36,442 nt of DNA from a virus, in the IMG/VR virus record IMGVR_UViG_3300032278_004267, positions 1 to 36,442 of that record; one strand, written 5' to 3'. Numbering within the stretch: position 1 is the stretch's first letter; each line of letters opens with the position of its first letter. The notes beneath the pieces are model-generated. The model searched no databases. It had not been told where the DNA came from and was given only the letters and a program-made list of their open reading frames with translations. The position numbers and the translations under genes are program-made. This document shows positions 1 to 6,095 of the stretch, piece by piece.

Positions 1-1017
1 ATGACCGCTCTGCGCATCTACTCGCCCGACTCTCCCACCTTTGCCACAACCCGAGTAACGCCGCCGGCCAACTGGCCGGCACCAACGCTGCGGCAAATCT
101 TCGACCAGCATGTGCGGCCGGAGCTGCAGCAGCACGCACCGAAAACGATCGAGGAATACGAGTCGCTTCTCAACGATTGGGAACGGCTCACCGGCAACCC
201 ACCAGCGAGCGAGCTCTCGCGGTCAACGCTGGTGGAATTCCGCGAGCAGCTGCGGCAGGAGAAGTTCCGCCGCAGCAAGATCTCGACGCCGCGACTGCGA
301 TCGCCGGCGACGATCAACAAGAAGTTTCGGACGCTCTTTCCGCTGATCCGGCTCTGCTGGCCGAAGGATTCGCACAATCCCGGCGGGCTCGGTCTCTGCG
401 ACTACTTCCCGCTACCGAAGCGGCTCAAGGAGGAGCAGAAACTGCCGTTCGTCTTCTCGCACGAGGAGCTCGATCGACTGTACGACGCCGCCGGCTCGGC
501 CAGCTGGCCGGCACGGAATGCGGCGATCATCTGGCGGACGATCTTTGTGCTCCACTATTCGACCGGACCGAGGACTTACGATCTGCTCGGCCTCGAGTGG
601 AGCGACATCGATCTCGAGTTCGGGCCGTTCGGTGCGGTCTCATTCCAGGCCAGCAAGACGGGCAAGCTGCAGCGAATTCCGTTGAATCGCAGCACGCGAG
701 CACACCTCGATCAGCTGCGAAAGAGCAGCCGCTCGAAACGTCTCTTTCCTCGGTTCGACTATTCGAACCGATCGACGATTCTGCGCAACTGGCGGCAGCT
801 GCGGGCGGCGGCTGCTCTGCCGGAGCGAGCACGCATGGAGGACTTTCGGAAGACCTGCAACACGGCCTACGAGGATCTAAGCCGGGGCGTCGGCGAGTGG
901 ATCCTCGGCCATCGGCTCGGCGGCGTCAACGCGCAGAACTACTACAACCCGACGAACAAAGTGCTCGACGCCGTGCTCGCGCTGCCGCTGCCGTCGCGGT
1001 TCCGGTCGCTCGACTGA
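1..1017 (+). CDS. int: Tyrosine recombinase (phage integrase)
   Basis: Site-specific recombinase expected to integrate and excise the prophage at a tRNA gene. The 338-residue protein has the usual two-domain layout: an N-terminal SAM-like DNA-binding region (about 28-125) and a C-terminal catalytic domain (about 150-335). Visible catalytic candidates are R191 in the GPRTYDLLGL segment, K219 in SKTGK, R283 in the DFRKT segment, H304 in LGHRLGG and Y314 or Y315 in QNYYNP. The box II motif, normally HxxR, reads E280-D-F-R283, so the first histidine is replaced by glutamate. The gene sits next to the inferred attL and reads away from it into the phage. A hairpin terminator follows at 1062. Upstream regulation lies outside the window. 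Confidence 0.93.
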   Translation: MTALRIYSPDSPTFATTRVTPPANWPAPTLRQIFDQHVRPELQQHAPKTIEEYESLLNDWERLTGNPPASELSRSTLVEFREQLRQEKFRRSKISTPRLRSPATINKKFRTLFPLIRLCWPKDSHNPGGLGLCDYFPLPKRLKEEQKLPFVFSHEELDRLYDAAGSASWPARNAAIIWRTIFVLHYSTGPRTYDLLGLEWSDIDLEFGPFGAVSFQASKTGKLQRIPLNRSTRAHLDQLRKSSRSKRLFPRFDYSNRSTILRNWRQLRAAAALPERARMEDFRKTCNTAYEDLSRGVGEWILGHRLGGVNAQNYYNPTNKVLDAVLALPLPSRFRSLD

Positions 1018-1033
1018 TCTCAACTCGACTTAC

Positions 1034-1055
1034 CGTTTCGCAGGATGGCGAAACG
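1034..1055 (+). repeat. Hairpin with 12-nt core repeated at 7860
   Basis: Perfect 8-bp inverted repeat CGTTTCGC (1034-1041) and GCGAAACG (1048-1055) with a 6-nt loop, just after the integrase stop. The preceding bases plus left arm, TTACCGTTTCGC (1030-1041), recur exactly at 7860-7871, again followed by a matching right arm. No T-tract follows, so it is not a simple terminator. Function unknown. Confidence 0.6.
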
Positions 1056-1061
1056 TTGCGC

Positions 1062-1098
1062 AAACGGGCTCGCCTAGTGTCAAGGCGGGTCCGTTTTT
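1062..1098 (+). terminator. Rho-independent terminator after int
   Basis: A 12-bp stem pairs 1064-1075 with 1083-1094, with two G-U wobbles and a 7-nt loop (AGTGTCA), flanked by A residues on the left and a T5 tract (1094-1098) on the right. It closes the integrase transcript before the tRNA gene. Confidence 0.8.
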
Positions 1099-1123
1099 CG
1101 TTGCGCCTGTGGCATGGACGTCT

Positions 1124-1197
1124 CGCGGGATGGAGCAGCCAGGTTAGCTCGCGGGGCTCATTACCCCGAGACGCCGGTTCAAATCCGGCTCCCGCCA
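1124..1197 (+). tRNA. tRNA-fMet(CAU), phage-borne initiator-type
   Basis: Full cloverleaf of 74 nt without encoded CCA. Acceptor stem 1124-1130 pairs with 1190-1196 except for a C1-C72 mismatch; the D-arm stem is GAGC/GCTC. The anticodon stem CGGGG/CCCCG encloses loop CTCATTA with anticodon CAT, and the T-arm is GCCGG-TTCAAAT-CCGGC; A73 is at 1197. The unpaired 1:72 position and three consecutive G-C pairs at the base of the anticodon stem are hallmarks of bacterial initiator tRNA, so this is fMet rather than elongator Met or Ile-lysidine tRNA. It lies inside the prophage between the integrase terminator and the first small gene. It is intact, so it is not an attachment-site fragment. It could supplement initiation or be captured host DNA. 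Confidence 0.93.
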
Positions 1198-1205
1198 TTT
1201 CTCAC

Positions 1206-1241
1206 CAGGCCGGCACGCTGCCGGTCGATTCTCTGTCTCTC
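1206..1241 (+). repeat. Upstream leader repeat, copy A
   Basis: A block made of CAGGCCGGCA (1206-1215) and a 22-nt segment (1220-1241) ending in CTCTGTCTCTC. The same two pieces, one base closer together, occur at 1736-1770. A short hairpin CCGGCA-CGC-TGCCGG (1210-1224) is included. Each copy lies immediately before the ribosome-binding site of a small gene, suggesting a shared leader or regulatory element. Confidence 0.6.
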
Positions 1242-1262
1242 GATTTTAAGGAGGTCGCTCCG

Positions 1263-1730
1263 ATGGCGTATCAACTGGAAGCCTTTCATTCTCCGAAGTG
1301 GTTTCTGCTCAAAAACGGTCAGAAGGTGATTCTGTACTACGCTCGCAGCGAGGACGACGAGTTTCACTGGGGCGGGCGGCTGAAAGACGGGCGGGTCGCC
1401 TATTGGGATCGGAACGGCCACCACTGGGAACGATACGCCGGATCGGTTTTAGACGAGCGGCTCGACATCATTCGCGAGCTCGGCGAGGCCGTGGAGCCGT
1501 CGGTGCGGCCGTTTCGGTTCTCCGATTTCGTCTCGGCTGATTATCTGCTTTCTTCGCTATACGACTCCCTCTCGGAACGCTGGGAAGAGGCCGACTCTTT
1601 CGCGTGGCATCGGATCGGCAACGACGAGCACGGTCGGGAACTGCTCGGCGAACTGATCGACCAGGCGTTCAATCAGTGGATGCAGGACGTCGGCAAGAAG
1701 CACCCGCCGGTCGAGCAGTTCTCGCACTGA
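1263..1730 (+). CDS. Hypothetical early phage protein (155 aa)
   Basis: The ATG at 1263 is chosen because a strong Shine-Dalgarno AAGGAGG lies at 1248-1254; the same frame is open far upstream through the integrase gene, but that part has no coding character. The protein is acidic and aromatic-rich, with a KNGQKVILYYARSEDDEF strand-like start and a helical C-terminal half containing many Glu/Asp residues. No family is recognised. It is the first gene after the phage tRNA and is preceded by a leader repeat shared with the next gene, so the two may be co-regulated. Its size, acidity and position in a variable left arm are typical of small accessory proteins, for example host-takeover or inhibitor proteins; that is only a guess. 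Confidence 0.75.
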   Translation: MAYQLEAFHSPKWFLLKNGQKVILYYARSEDDEFHWGGRLKDGRVAYWDRNGHHWERYAGSVLDERLDIIRELGEAVEPSVRPFRFSDFVSADYLLSSLYDSLSERWEEADSFAWHRIGNDEHGRELLGELIDQAFNQWMQDVGKKHPPVEQFSH

Positions 1731-1735
1731 TTCAT

Positions 1736-1770
1736 CAGGCCGGCAGCGGCCGGTCGATTCTCTGTCTCTC
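1736..1770 (+). repeat. Upstream leader repeat, copy B
   Basis: Second copy of the element at 1206-1241: CAGGCCGGCA at 1736-1745 and an identical 22-nt segment at 1749-1770. It lies between two small genes and directly before the ribosome-binding region (GAAAGGA) of the gene at 1789. The duplication may have come with gene duplication or be a binding site for a common regulator. Confidence 0.6.
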
Positions 1771-1788
1771 TCGAAAGGATCAACGCCG

Positions 1789-2124
1789 ATGGCATCGACC
1801 ACAATGCTTGCCGTTCCAGGCGAGCCGATTGATATCCGGAGTGCACCGCAGCTCGTACTGCTGCCGGATCCGGCCGACCACTGCAACGCGTACCTACGCT
1901 CTCTGCAGCTCTCCGGCGACGTGCAGGTCGTCGACCGTGGCAGCTCAACGCGACTGCCGCGCTACGCCGCATCATGGACGCCGAGCCGCGAGAACGCCGC
2001 GCGCGGCTATCGGGTCGCAACCGACGCCGGCGACACGATGTTCGACGCACTGCGGCGGGTTTTTCTGCATCGATCCCGCCAGGTGATCAAGCTCGCCGAA
2101 GTCGCCACCAGTCGCGACCGTTAA
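1789..2124 (+). CDS. Hypothetical phage protein (111 aa)
   Basis: The ATG at 1789 follows GAAAGGATC (1773-1781) at suitable spacing. The predicted protein is soluble, with no signal peptide or membrane segment. An N-terminal segment has strand-like alternation (residues 18-55) and a basic helix sits at the C-terminus (RRVFLHRSRQVIKLAEVA). No conserved motif is recognised. It belongs to the run of small unknown genes between the phage tRNA and csrA and shares its upstream leader repeat with the gene at 1263. Codon use (G/C third positions) matches the phage core genes, which supports real coding. Confidence 0.7.
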   Translation: MASTTMLAVPGEPIDIRSAPQLVLLPDPADHCNAYLRSLQLSGDVQVVDRGSSTRLPRYAASWTPSRENAARGYRVATDAGDTMFDALRRVFLHRSRQVIKLAEVATSRDR

Positions 2125-2200
2125 CCCGTTTCTCTCAACCCAAGGTGATCACTCAACGCTGATTCATTTCATCACCTCATTTGACCGGAAAGCAAAAACC

Positions 2201-2455
2201 ATGATGGAAACAATCGAACAAGCCGCCGATCGGCATATCGGTGAATCGATCGAGCAACTGCAGGCGAGCAGTCGAGGGCGCAAGGCGCTCGCCAATCTGC
2301 GGGCCTGGCTCGAAGACGACTGCCTGATCGGCCTCGACTGCCGCAACCAGGAGGCCGTTAGCTTCCTGCTCGTGCAACTGTGGGGAGGCCGGACCGGAGC
2401 GGCGAGCGAGGCCATCCGCAATGCGACGGGCGAGCCGGAAGCGGTGCCGCGATGA
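2201..2455 (+). CDS. Hypothetical small acidic phage protein (84 aa)
   Basis: The start may be ATG 2201 or the adjacent ATG 2204. A purine-rich GGAAAG lies about 13-19 nt upstream. The product is predominantly alpha-helical and acidic, with a leucine/alanine-rich middle (QLQASSRGRKALANLRAWLEDD). It could be a small DNA- or protein-binding accessory factor, but no family is recognised. Its stop at 2455 overlaps an ATG at 2452 that opens an in-frame N-terminal extension of csrA; that extension is judged non-coding. The 76-nt gap upstream contains a GGTGAT/ATCACC inverted repeat that might be an operator. Confidence 0.65.
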   Translation: MMETIEQAADRHIGESIEQLQASSRGRKALANLRAWLEDDCLIGLDCRNQEAVSFLLVQLWGGRTGAASEAIRNATGEPEAVPR

Positions 2456-2464
2456 CGCAGACAA

Positions 2465-2488
2465 CCCTGCGGCAGTGGAGCCGCAGGG
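2465..2488 (+). promoter_or_regulatory. Hairpin presenting GGA in its loop, upstream of csrA
   Basis: Perfect 9-bp stem CCCTGCGGC (2465-2473) / GCCGCAGGG (2480-2488) closing a 6-nt loop AGTGGA. CsrA/RsmA proteins prefer GGA exposed in a hairpin loop. Two more GGA triplets (2565-2567, 2569-2571) lie in and next to the csrA Shine-Dalgarno. The set resembles a CsrA autoregulatory leader, in which a dimer bridges an upstream hairpin and the ribosome-binding site. No binding has been shown. Confidence 0.5.
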
Positions 2489-2577
2489 CGTCGGCCGACC
2501 TGGTGCGAATGCCCATCGACGCCAGGTCGAGCCGACAAACTTTCAAGAATGAAAACTCGATCAAGGAAGGAGCAGAA

Positions 2578-2826
2578 ATGCTCGTTTTATCACGGAAGCA
2601 ACACGAACGGATTTCGGTCACACTCGGCGGTCAACTGCTGTGGGTCTCGATCGTCGCGATACGCGGCGACAAGGTCCGTCTCGGCTTCGAAGCGCCGGCC
2701 GATGCTCTGATTCACCGCGAGGAAATCTGGATCCAGATCCAGGACGCCGCCGCAGCAGCTGCGGCGGTTCCCGCTGATCCAGAAACGACACCGACCACGA
2801 CACCAGACGCGAAAGCGATCGCATGA
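2578..2826 (+). CDS. csrA: CsrA-family RNA-binding translational regulator
   Basis: Phage homologue of the carbon storage regulator, a small dimeric protein that binds GGA motifs near ribosome-binding sites and represses or stabilises mRNAs. Residues 1-56 match the family: an MLVLSRK start, then a GDKVRLGFEAPADALIHREEI segment containing the conserved V-R-L-G-F-x-A-P core. A 26-residue Ala/Pro/Thr tail follows, giving 82 aa against about 60-75 in typical CsrA. The start at 2578 is set by AAGGAG (2567-2572) and by the universal CsrA N-terminus; a longer in-frame start at 2452 is unlikely. The stop overlaps the start of the replication gene (ATGA), so the two are translationally coupled. Autoregulation is suggested by upstream GGA sites. 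Targets could be phage or host mRNAs. Confidence 0.92.
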   Translation: MLVLSRKQHERISVTLGGQLLWVSIVAIRGDKVRLGFEAPADALIHREEIWIQIQDAAAAAAAVPADPETTPTTTPDAKAIA

Positions 2827-4004
2827 TTCAGCAACGGCAGTTCGCATTCGAACTGTCGACGCTTGAGTCGATTGTTTCTCGAATTGCGGACATACACGAG
2901 GCCGAACGCGATCTGCTGCGAGCTCTGGTGCGGATCTTCCACCAGTCTCGCCAGCGGGGCGCAGGATGGCTCCAGGGCGACGACGGCGAGATTCTGCTCG
3001 AGCCGTCGAAACGCGAGCTCGCCGACGCTCTCGGCGTCGGGTTCGCGACGATCAAGCGGCGGCTCCGCACGATCCGCGACGAGGGCGCTCGATATGTATC
3101 GGTCGAGCTCTCCGAATGGCGGACGCATCTTTACTCGATCGACTTTCGCGGGATCTATTCGGCTCCGCTGCTCGATCGAGTTCCGGAGTCGGCCGCCGCT
3201 CCTATCGTCTCCGAACCTCGGCGGCGACTTGATCCTGGCTCACCTCTCACGAGGGGGATCACGAACCGGGATCAGGGGGATCACCGAGGGGGATCAGGGG
3301 GATCACGTTCGACGGCAGGGGGATCAGGCGAAAACGCTGTAAATAAAGGGGTTTGCGCACCGTCGAGGGGGGATCAGGGGGATCATGTTCGCGCCACTAT
3401 AGAACCAACCAAGAACCAACCCGACCAAATGAAAAGAAAACCATTTAGTGCGGATGGTTCTTTGAATTTGTTTCGGTTCCGGGGGGAAGTGGAGCGACGC
3501 GAGTTTCGGGATCCGCACGCCGTCGAGCTACGGTTTCGGGAATGCGTCGCGGGGCGAGTGCTCGAGGACACCGAGACGCACCGGCTCGCGTTCTTCTCGC
3601 TGATGGTCAGTCTCGGCCGCAAGGGGCCACGGAATCCCGGCGGGATGCTTCTGAAGCTGATCAGGGGCGAGCAGGATCCGTTCGGCAAGACCTGGCTCAC
3701 CAGGCCGGCCAACTGCGACGAGGACGAGGCGCGGGCGTGGATCCGCCAGCTCGACAAAGAGCAGCGGGAACGCGAGCAGGCCGCCGCCGGCCATCCGCTC
3801 GACGAATGGACCGACGAGGATCTGTACGCCGACGAGCTCGACGAGCCGCTCGACACGACATCGGCCGGCGATCAACCGCAGTCGACCAAGGTCGACCAGG
3901 ACGACGCTGGCGGACTTCTGACGGCCGCCGAATTGGAGCAGCTGCAACGGAGCAGCGAGCGACACCGGGGTCGAGTACTTCAACTAGGGAGTGGCAACAA
4001 ATGA
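2823..4004 (+). CDS. Replication initiator-like protein with HTH domain and internal iterons
   Basis: A 393-aa protein whose start overlaps csrA by 4 nt. Residues 62-90 (SKRELADALGVGFATIKRRLRTIRDEG) form a helix-turn-helix, as in winged-helix phage replication proteins of the lambda O type. The central linker (about 144-188) is low-complexity, because the DNA there consists of direct repeats. The C-terminal part (about 215-320) is helical and basic/acidic, and the last 70 residues are acidic and probably disordered. By position (early arm, before a no-helicase region) and by repeat architecture it is the best candidate for initiator and origin. No helicase-loader gene is seen beside it. The initiator role is inferred; HTH plus iterons is what is observed. 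Confidence 0.65.
   Translation: MIQQRQFAFELSTLESIVSRIADIHEAERDLLRALVRIFHQSRQRGAGWLQGDDGEILLEPSKRELADALGVGFATIKRRLRTIRDEGARYVSVELSEWRTHLYSIDFRGIYSAPLLDRVPESAAAPIVSEPRRRLDPGSPLTRGITNRDQGDHRGGSGGSRSTAGGSGENAVNKGVCAPSRGDQGDHVRATIEPTKNQPDQMKRKPFSADGSLNLFRFRGEVERREFRDPHAVELRFRECVAGRVLEDTETHRLAFFSLMVSLGRKGPRNPGGMLLKLIRGEQDPFGKTWLTRPANCDEDEARAWIRQLDKEQREREQAAAGHPLDEWTDEDLYADELDEPLDTTSAGDQPQSTKVDQDDAGGLLTAAELEQLQRSSERHRGRVLQLGSGNK
3253..3385 (+). repeat. Iteron array (7 x GGGGGATCA), candidate replication origin
   Basis: Exact copies of GGGGGATCA at 3253, 3275, 3288, 3297, 3318, 3368 and 3377 (start positions), plus a truncated copy GGGATCA at 3268. Adjacent pairs (3288/3297 and 3368/3377) are head-to-tail with 9-bp period. 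All copies are on the same strand inside the initiator-like gene. They are read in all three codon frames (RGI-T, QGDH and GGS), so conservation acts on DNA rather than on protein. This resembles the iterons within lambda O. AT-rich DNA follows. A single further copy at 14728 coincides with a ribosome-binding site. Confidence 0.75.
3394..3476 (+). other. AT-rich segment beside iterons (candidate unwinding element)
   Basis: Directly right of the iteron array, base composition drops sharply relative to the GC-rich surroundings. It contains two direct AGAACCAACC copies (3411 and 3401 region) and A/T-rich runs around 3425-3475. In iteron origins the duplex-unwinding region sits next to the initiator sites. 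The segment stays open in the initiator gene frame. Confidence 0.5.
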
Positions 4005-4468
4005 AGACAAACAGAAATAGACACTACCGCCAACTGCTCGAGCGCGAGGGGATTCGGGCTGAGGTGTTCGACGAGGTCGAGCTCGAGCTGATGGGGAATC
4101 GGATCGACGAGATCGCGGCCAGGATCGACGCGCCGGTGCTGAGTGTGATCAGCGCGATCGGAGCTCTGCACGCCGCCGGCCGGCGGTCCGGATTCGGATC
4201 CGCCGAGGAACTGCAGGACATCGCGACGCAGATCGCCGACACCGTGTTCAAGTACGAGGCCGGCGAGAACGGAGCGCTCACGCAGGCCAACGAGACCAAG
4301 GCCTGGTTAGAGCAGCGGATCCGCGAGGCGATCACAACGGCAGCGCAGCGAGTCGTCGAAAGCCTGTTCGTCGATGGGGCGGGGCGACGGGCCGCTCGGG
4401 ACAAGGTCGAGAAGATCCTGCAGCTCGAGCTGCTCAAGCCGCTACGGGAACGGGGGGCGTATGAGTGA
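4001..4468 (+). CDS. Hypothetical phage protein (155 aa), helical
   Basis: The ATG at 4001 overlaps the stop of the initiator-like gene (ATGA), with AGGGAG at 3986-3991 as ribosome-binding site. The product is almost entirely alpha-helical by composition, rich in Glu, Arg, Ala and Leu, with a heptad-like C-terminal half (about 85-150), so it may form a coiled coil or oligomer. No catalytic motif is visible. It lies between the replication gene and a small membrane protein in the same operon, so a role in early functions (replication accessory) is possible but unproven. It was not matched to a known family. Confidence 0.75.
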   Translation: MKTNRNRHYRQLLEREGIRAEVFDEVELELMGNRIDEIAARIDAPVLSVISAIGALHAAGRRSGFGSAEELQDIATQIADTVFKYEAGENGALTQANETKAWLEQRIREAITTAAQRVVESLFVDGAGRRAARDKVEKILQLELLKPLRERGAYE

Positions 4469-4667
4469 CGAACCACGGCAGCGGGCGGCGAAGCTCGGCC
4501 GGCTCGCTCTGCTGCTCGTCGCGCTGGTCTATGCCGGCGTCGTCGCCGGCTCGTTTGTCTATCAGAACGGCTACGCCGACGGCCAGTTCGACGCGAAACG
4601 AATGTATGAAAACGCAGTCGATGAACTGCGCGAAACCTACGAAAGGAAACTCGCCGACCATGAATAA
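4461..4667 (+). CDS. Small single-pass membrane protein (68 aa)
   Basis: Starts at ATG 4461, overlapping the previous stop by 8 nt; there is a G-rich stretch upstream as ribosome-binding site. Residues 1-14 are polar and positively charged, residues about 15-34 form one hydrophobic transmembrane helix (LALLLVALVYAGVVAGSFVY), and the remainder is an acidic, helical tail. The positive-inside pattern predicts N-in, C-out topology. It ends inside the methyltransferase start region. Being in one operon with a methyltransferase and glycosyltransferases, it could anchor or help that pathway at the membrane. A superinfection-exclusion or lysis role cannot be excluded. Confidence 0.7.
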   Translation: MSDEPRQRAAKLGRLALLLVALVYAGVVAGSFVYQNGYADGQFDAKRMYENAVDELRETYERKLADHE

Positions 4668-5211
4668 GCACAACATTCTCACGAGGGCCGAACGCTACAA
4701 CGGCTATATGTCACGCGACGAACTCGAGTGGCTCGTCGATCGAGCAACCGAGACGACGGCCGGCTGCCGCTGGTGCGAGATCGGCGTGCTGCACGGTCGC
4801 TCCCTGGTGGCCGTCGGTCTGGCGATGCTCGGTCGCTCGACGCTGGTCTCGATCGATCTGCGGTGGGGATCTCAGGAGTCGGCCGGCCTGACGGCTCACA
4901 ACGCGTTCGCCGAGATCGCCTGGCAGAATCCGCACCTGCAGCTCGTCGCGCAGAAAGCCGACTCGGCCGCCGCCGCCGGCCTGTATGCCGACGAGCTGTT
5001 CGACGTCGTGTTCATCGACGGAGCGCACGAGCTCGAGGCGGTGCGGCGGGATCTCGCAGCGTGGATGCCGAAACTCAAGCCGGGCGGACTGCTCGCCGGG
5101 CACGACTTCAAGACCTGGCCGGGCGTGACGCAGGCCGTAAAGGAGATCGTGCCGGCGGCCGAGAATCCGGCCGGCTCGATCTGGTGCTGGCGGAAAGGGG
5201 AGTCGCATTGA
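4660..5211 (+). CDS. SAM-dependent methyltransferase (class I, Methyltransf_24-like)
   Basis: Predicted to move a methyl group from S-adenosylmethionine to an unknown acceptor, probably a sugar or small molecule in view of its neighbours. The 183-aa protein shows the class I Rossmann pattern: motif I CEIGVLHG (39-46), acidic residue D66 after strand 2, D101 in the third segment, and DVVFIDGAHE (115-124) as the strand-4 motif, followed by a PGGLLAGHDF segment (141-150). It lacks the target-recognition features of DNA methyltransferases. Its start overlaps the previous gene by 8 nt and its stop overlaps the TTG start of the next glycosyltransferase, which implies coupled expression. The combination suggests methylated glycan synthesis. 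Confidence 0.82.
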   Translation: MNKHNILTRAERYNGYMSRDELEWLVDRATETTAGCRWCEIGVLHGRSLVAVGLAMLGRSTLVSIDLRWGSQESAGLTAHNAFAEIAWQNPHLQLVAQKADSAAAAGLYADELFDVVFIDGAHELEAVRRDLAAWMPKLKPGGLLAGHDFKTWPGVTQAVKEIVPAAENPAGSIWCWRKGESH

Positions 5212-6092
5212 AACTGGCTCTCGTGACCTGTCATTTCAACCCGCAGAACTATCAGCAGCAGCGGGTCAATTATTTCCGATTCCGCGAGCAGCTCGGCCGG
5301 CCACTGACGACGGTCGAGCTCTCATTCTCCGGCGACTTCGCGATCGACGACTCGATCCGGATCCGGGGATTCCGCAACCTGCACGCGCTCTGGCAGAAGG
5401 AGCGGCTGCTCAATATCGCGATCGGTGCTCTGCCGGATCGGTTCGACGCCGTCGCTTGGCTCGACGCCGACCTGGTGTTTCTCAATCCCAACTGGTACCG
5501 CGACACGATCGCGGCGCTCGAGCAGTATCCGATCGTCCAAATGGCCGAGCGGATCCATCACACCGACCGCAGTTTCGCGATCGAGGCCGACCGCACGCTT
5601 GAGACGTTCGGCTGGTCGCAGGTGCACGCCGACAAAGTGCCGGCGGGAAAGTGGTATCACACTGGGTTCGCGTGGGCAGCAACTCGAGACGCGATCAGCG
5701 AGGGGCTGTGGGATCTCGACATCCTCGGCGGCGGCGATGCGGCGATGGCGTTCGCCTGGACCGGATCGCCGGACAAATGGACCACTCGCTATCGATCGCC
5801 AGGGCAACCCGACTGCCCACTGCGGCGGACGTTCATCCGCTGGGCAGAACGCAACGGACCGCGAGCCGGCCGTCGAGTCGGCTACGTTCCCGGCGAGATC
5901 GTGCACCTGTGGCACGGCGACAAAGCAAACCGAAAATACGTCGAGCGGACGCAGCTGCTGATCGATCAGCAGTTCGATCCCGAAACTGATCTGCAGGCCA
6001 GCTCGGCGGGCCTGTGGGAATGGACCGGCAGCAAGCCGCAGCTGCAGGCCGATGTGCTCGAGTACTTCGCGGCGCGACGGGAGGATGGTTGA
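5208..6092 (+). CDS. Glycosyltransferase, GT-A type with DxD (294 aa)
   Basis: The TTG at 5208 is taken as start: a good purine-rich site (GAAAGGGGAG, 5192-5201) precedes it, and the resulting N-terminus (KLALVTCHFNP) aligns with that of the gene at 6926. The nucleotide-sugar site DxD is D86-A-D88 within AWLDADLVFLNP. A C-terminal IVHLWHGDKANRKY segment, with a histidine probably contributing to metal or substrate binding, is also shared with the 6926 product. The two enzymes are therefore paralogues flanking a different transferase. No membrane segment is seen. It may glycosylate a host surface polymer, a virion protein or modified bases; acceptor unknown. The frame is open further upstream, but that part only shadows the methyltransferase. 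Confidence 0.82.
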   Translation: MKLALVTCHFNPQNYQQQRVNYFRFREQLGRPLTTVELSFSGDFAIDDSIRIRGFRNLHALWQKERLLNIAIGALPDRFDAVAWLDADLVFLNPNWYRDTIAALEQYPIVQMAERIHHTDRSFAIEADRTLETFGWSQVHADKVPAGKWYHTGFAWAATRDAISEGLWDLDILGGGDAAMAFAWTGSPDKWTTRYRSPGQPDCPLRRTFIRWAERNGPRAGRRVGYVPGEIVHLWHGDKANRKYVERTQLLIDQQFDPETDLQASSAGLWEWTGSKPQLQADVLEYFAARREDG

Positions 6093-6095
6093 ACC

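Noticed and set aside
1124-1197. tRNA-fMet as the left attachment site
   Set aside because: It is intact, unrelated to the tRNA-Asp fragment at the right end and lies inside the element after int.
177-1262. Extension of the 1263 gene upstream through the integrase
   Set aside because: The frame is open but overlaps the integrase and the tRNA; a strong AAGGAGG marks the start at 1263.
2452-2577. 42-residue N-terminal extension of CsrA from ATG 2452
   Set aside because: CsrA starts at MLVLSRK, with a clear ribosome-binding site before 2578; the upstream part contains the hairpin and reads as leader.
3253-3385. CRISPR array
   Set aside because: Repeats are only 9 bp, spacing 0-42 bp, within a coding frame; iterons explain them better.
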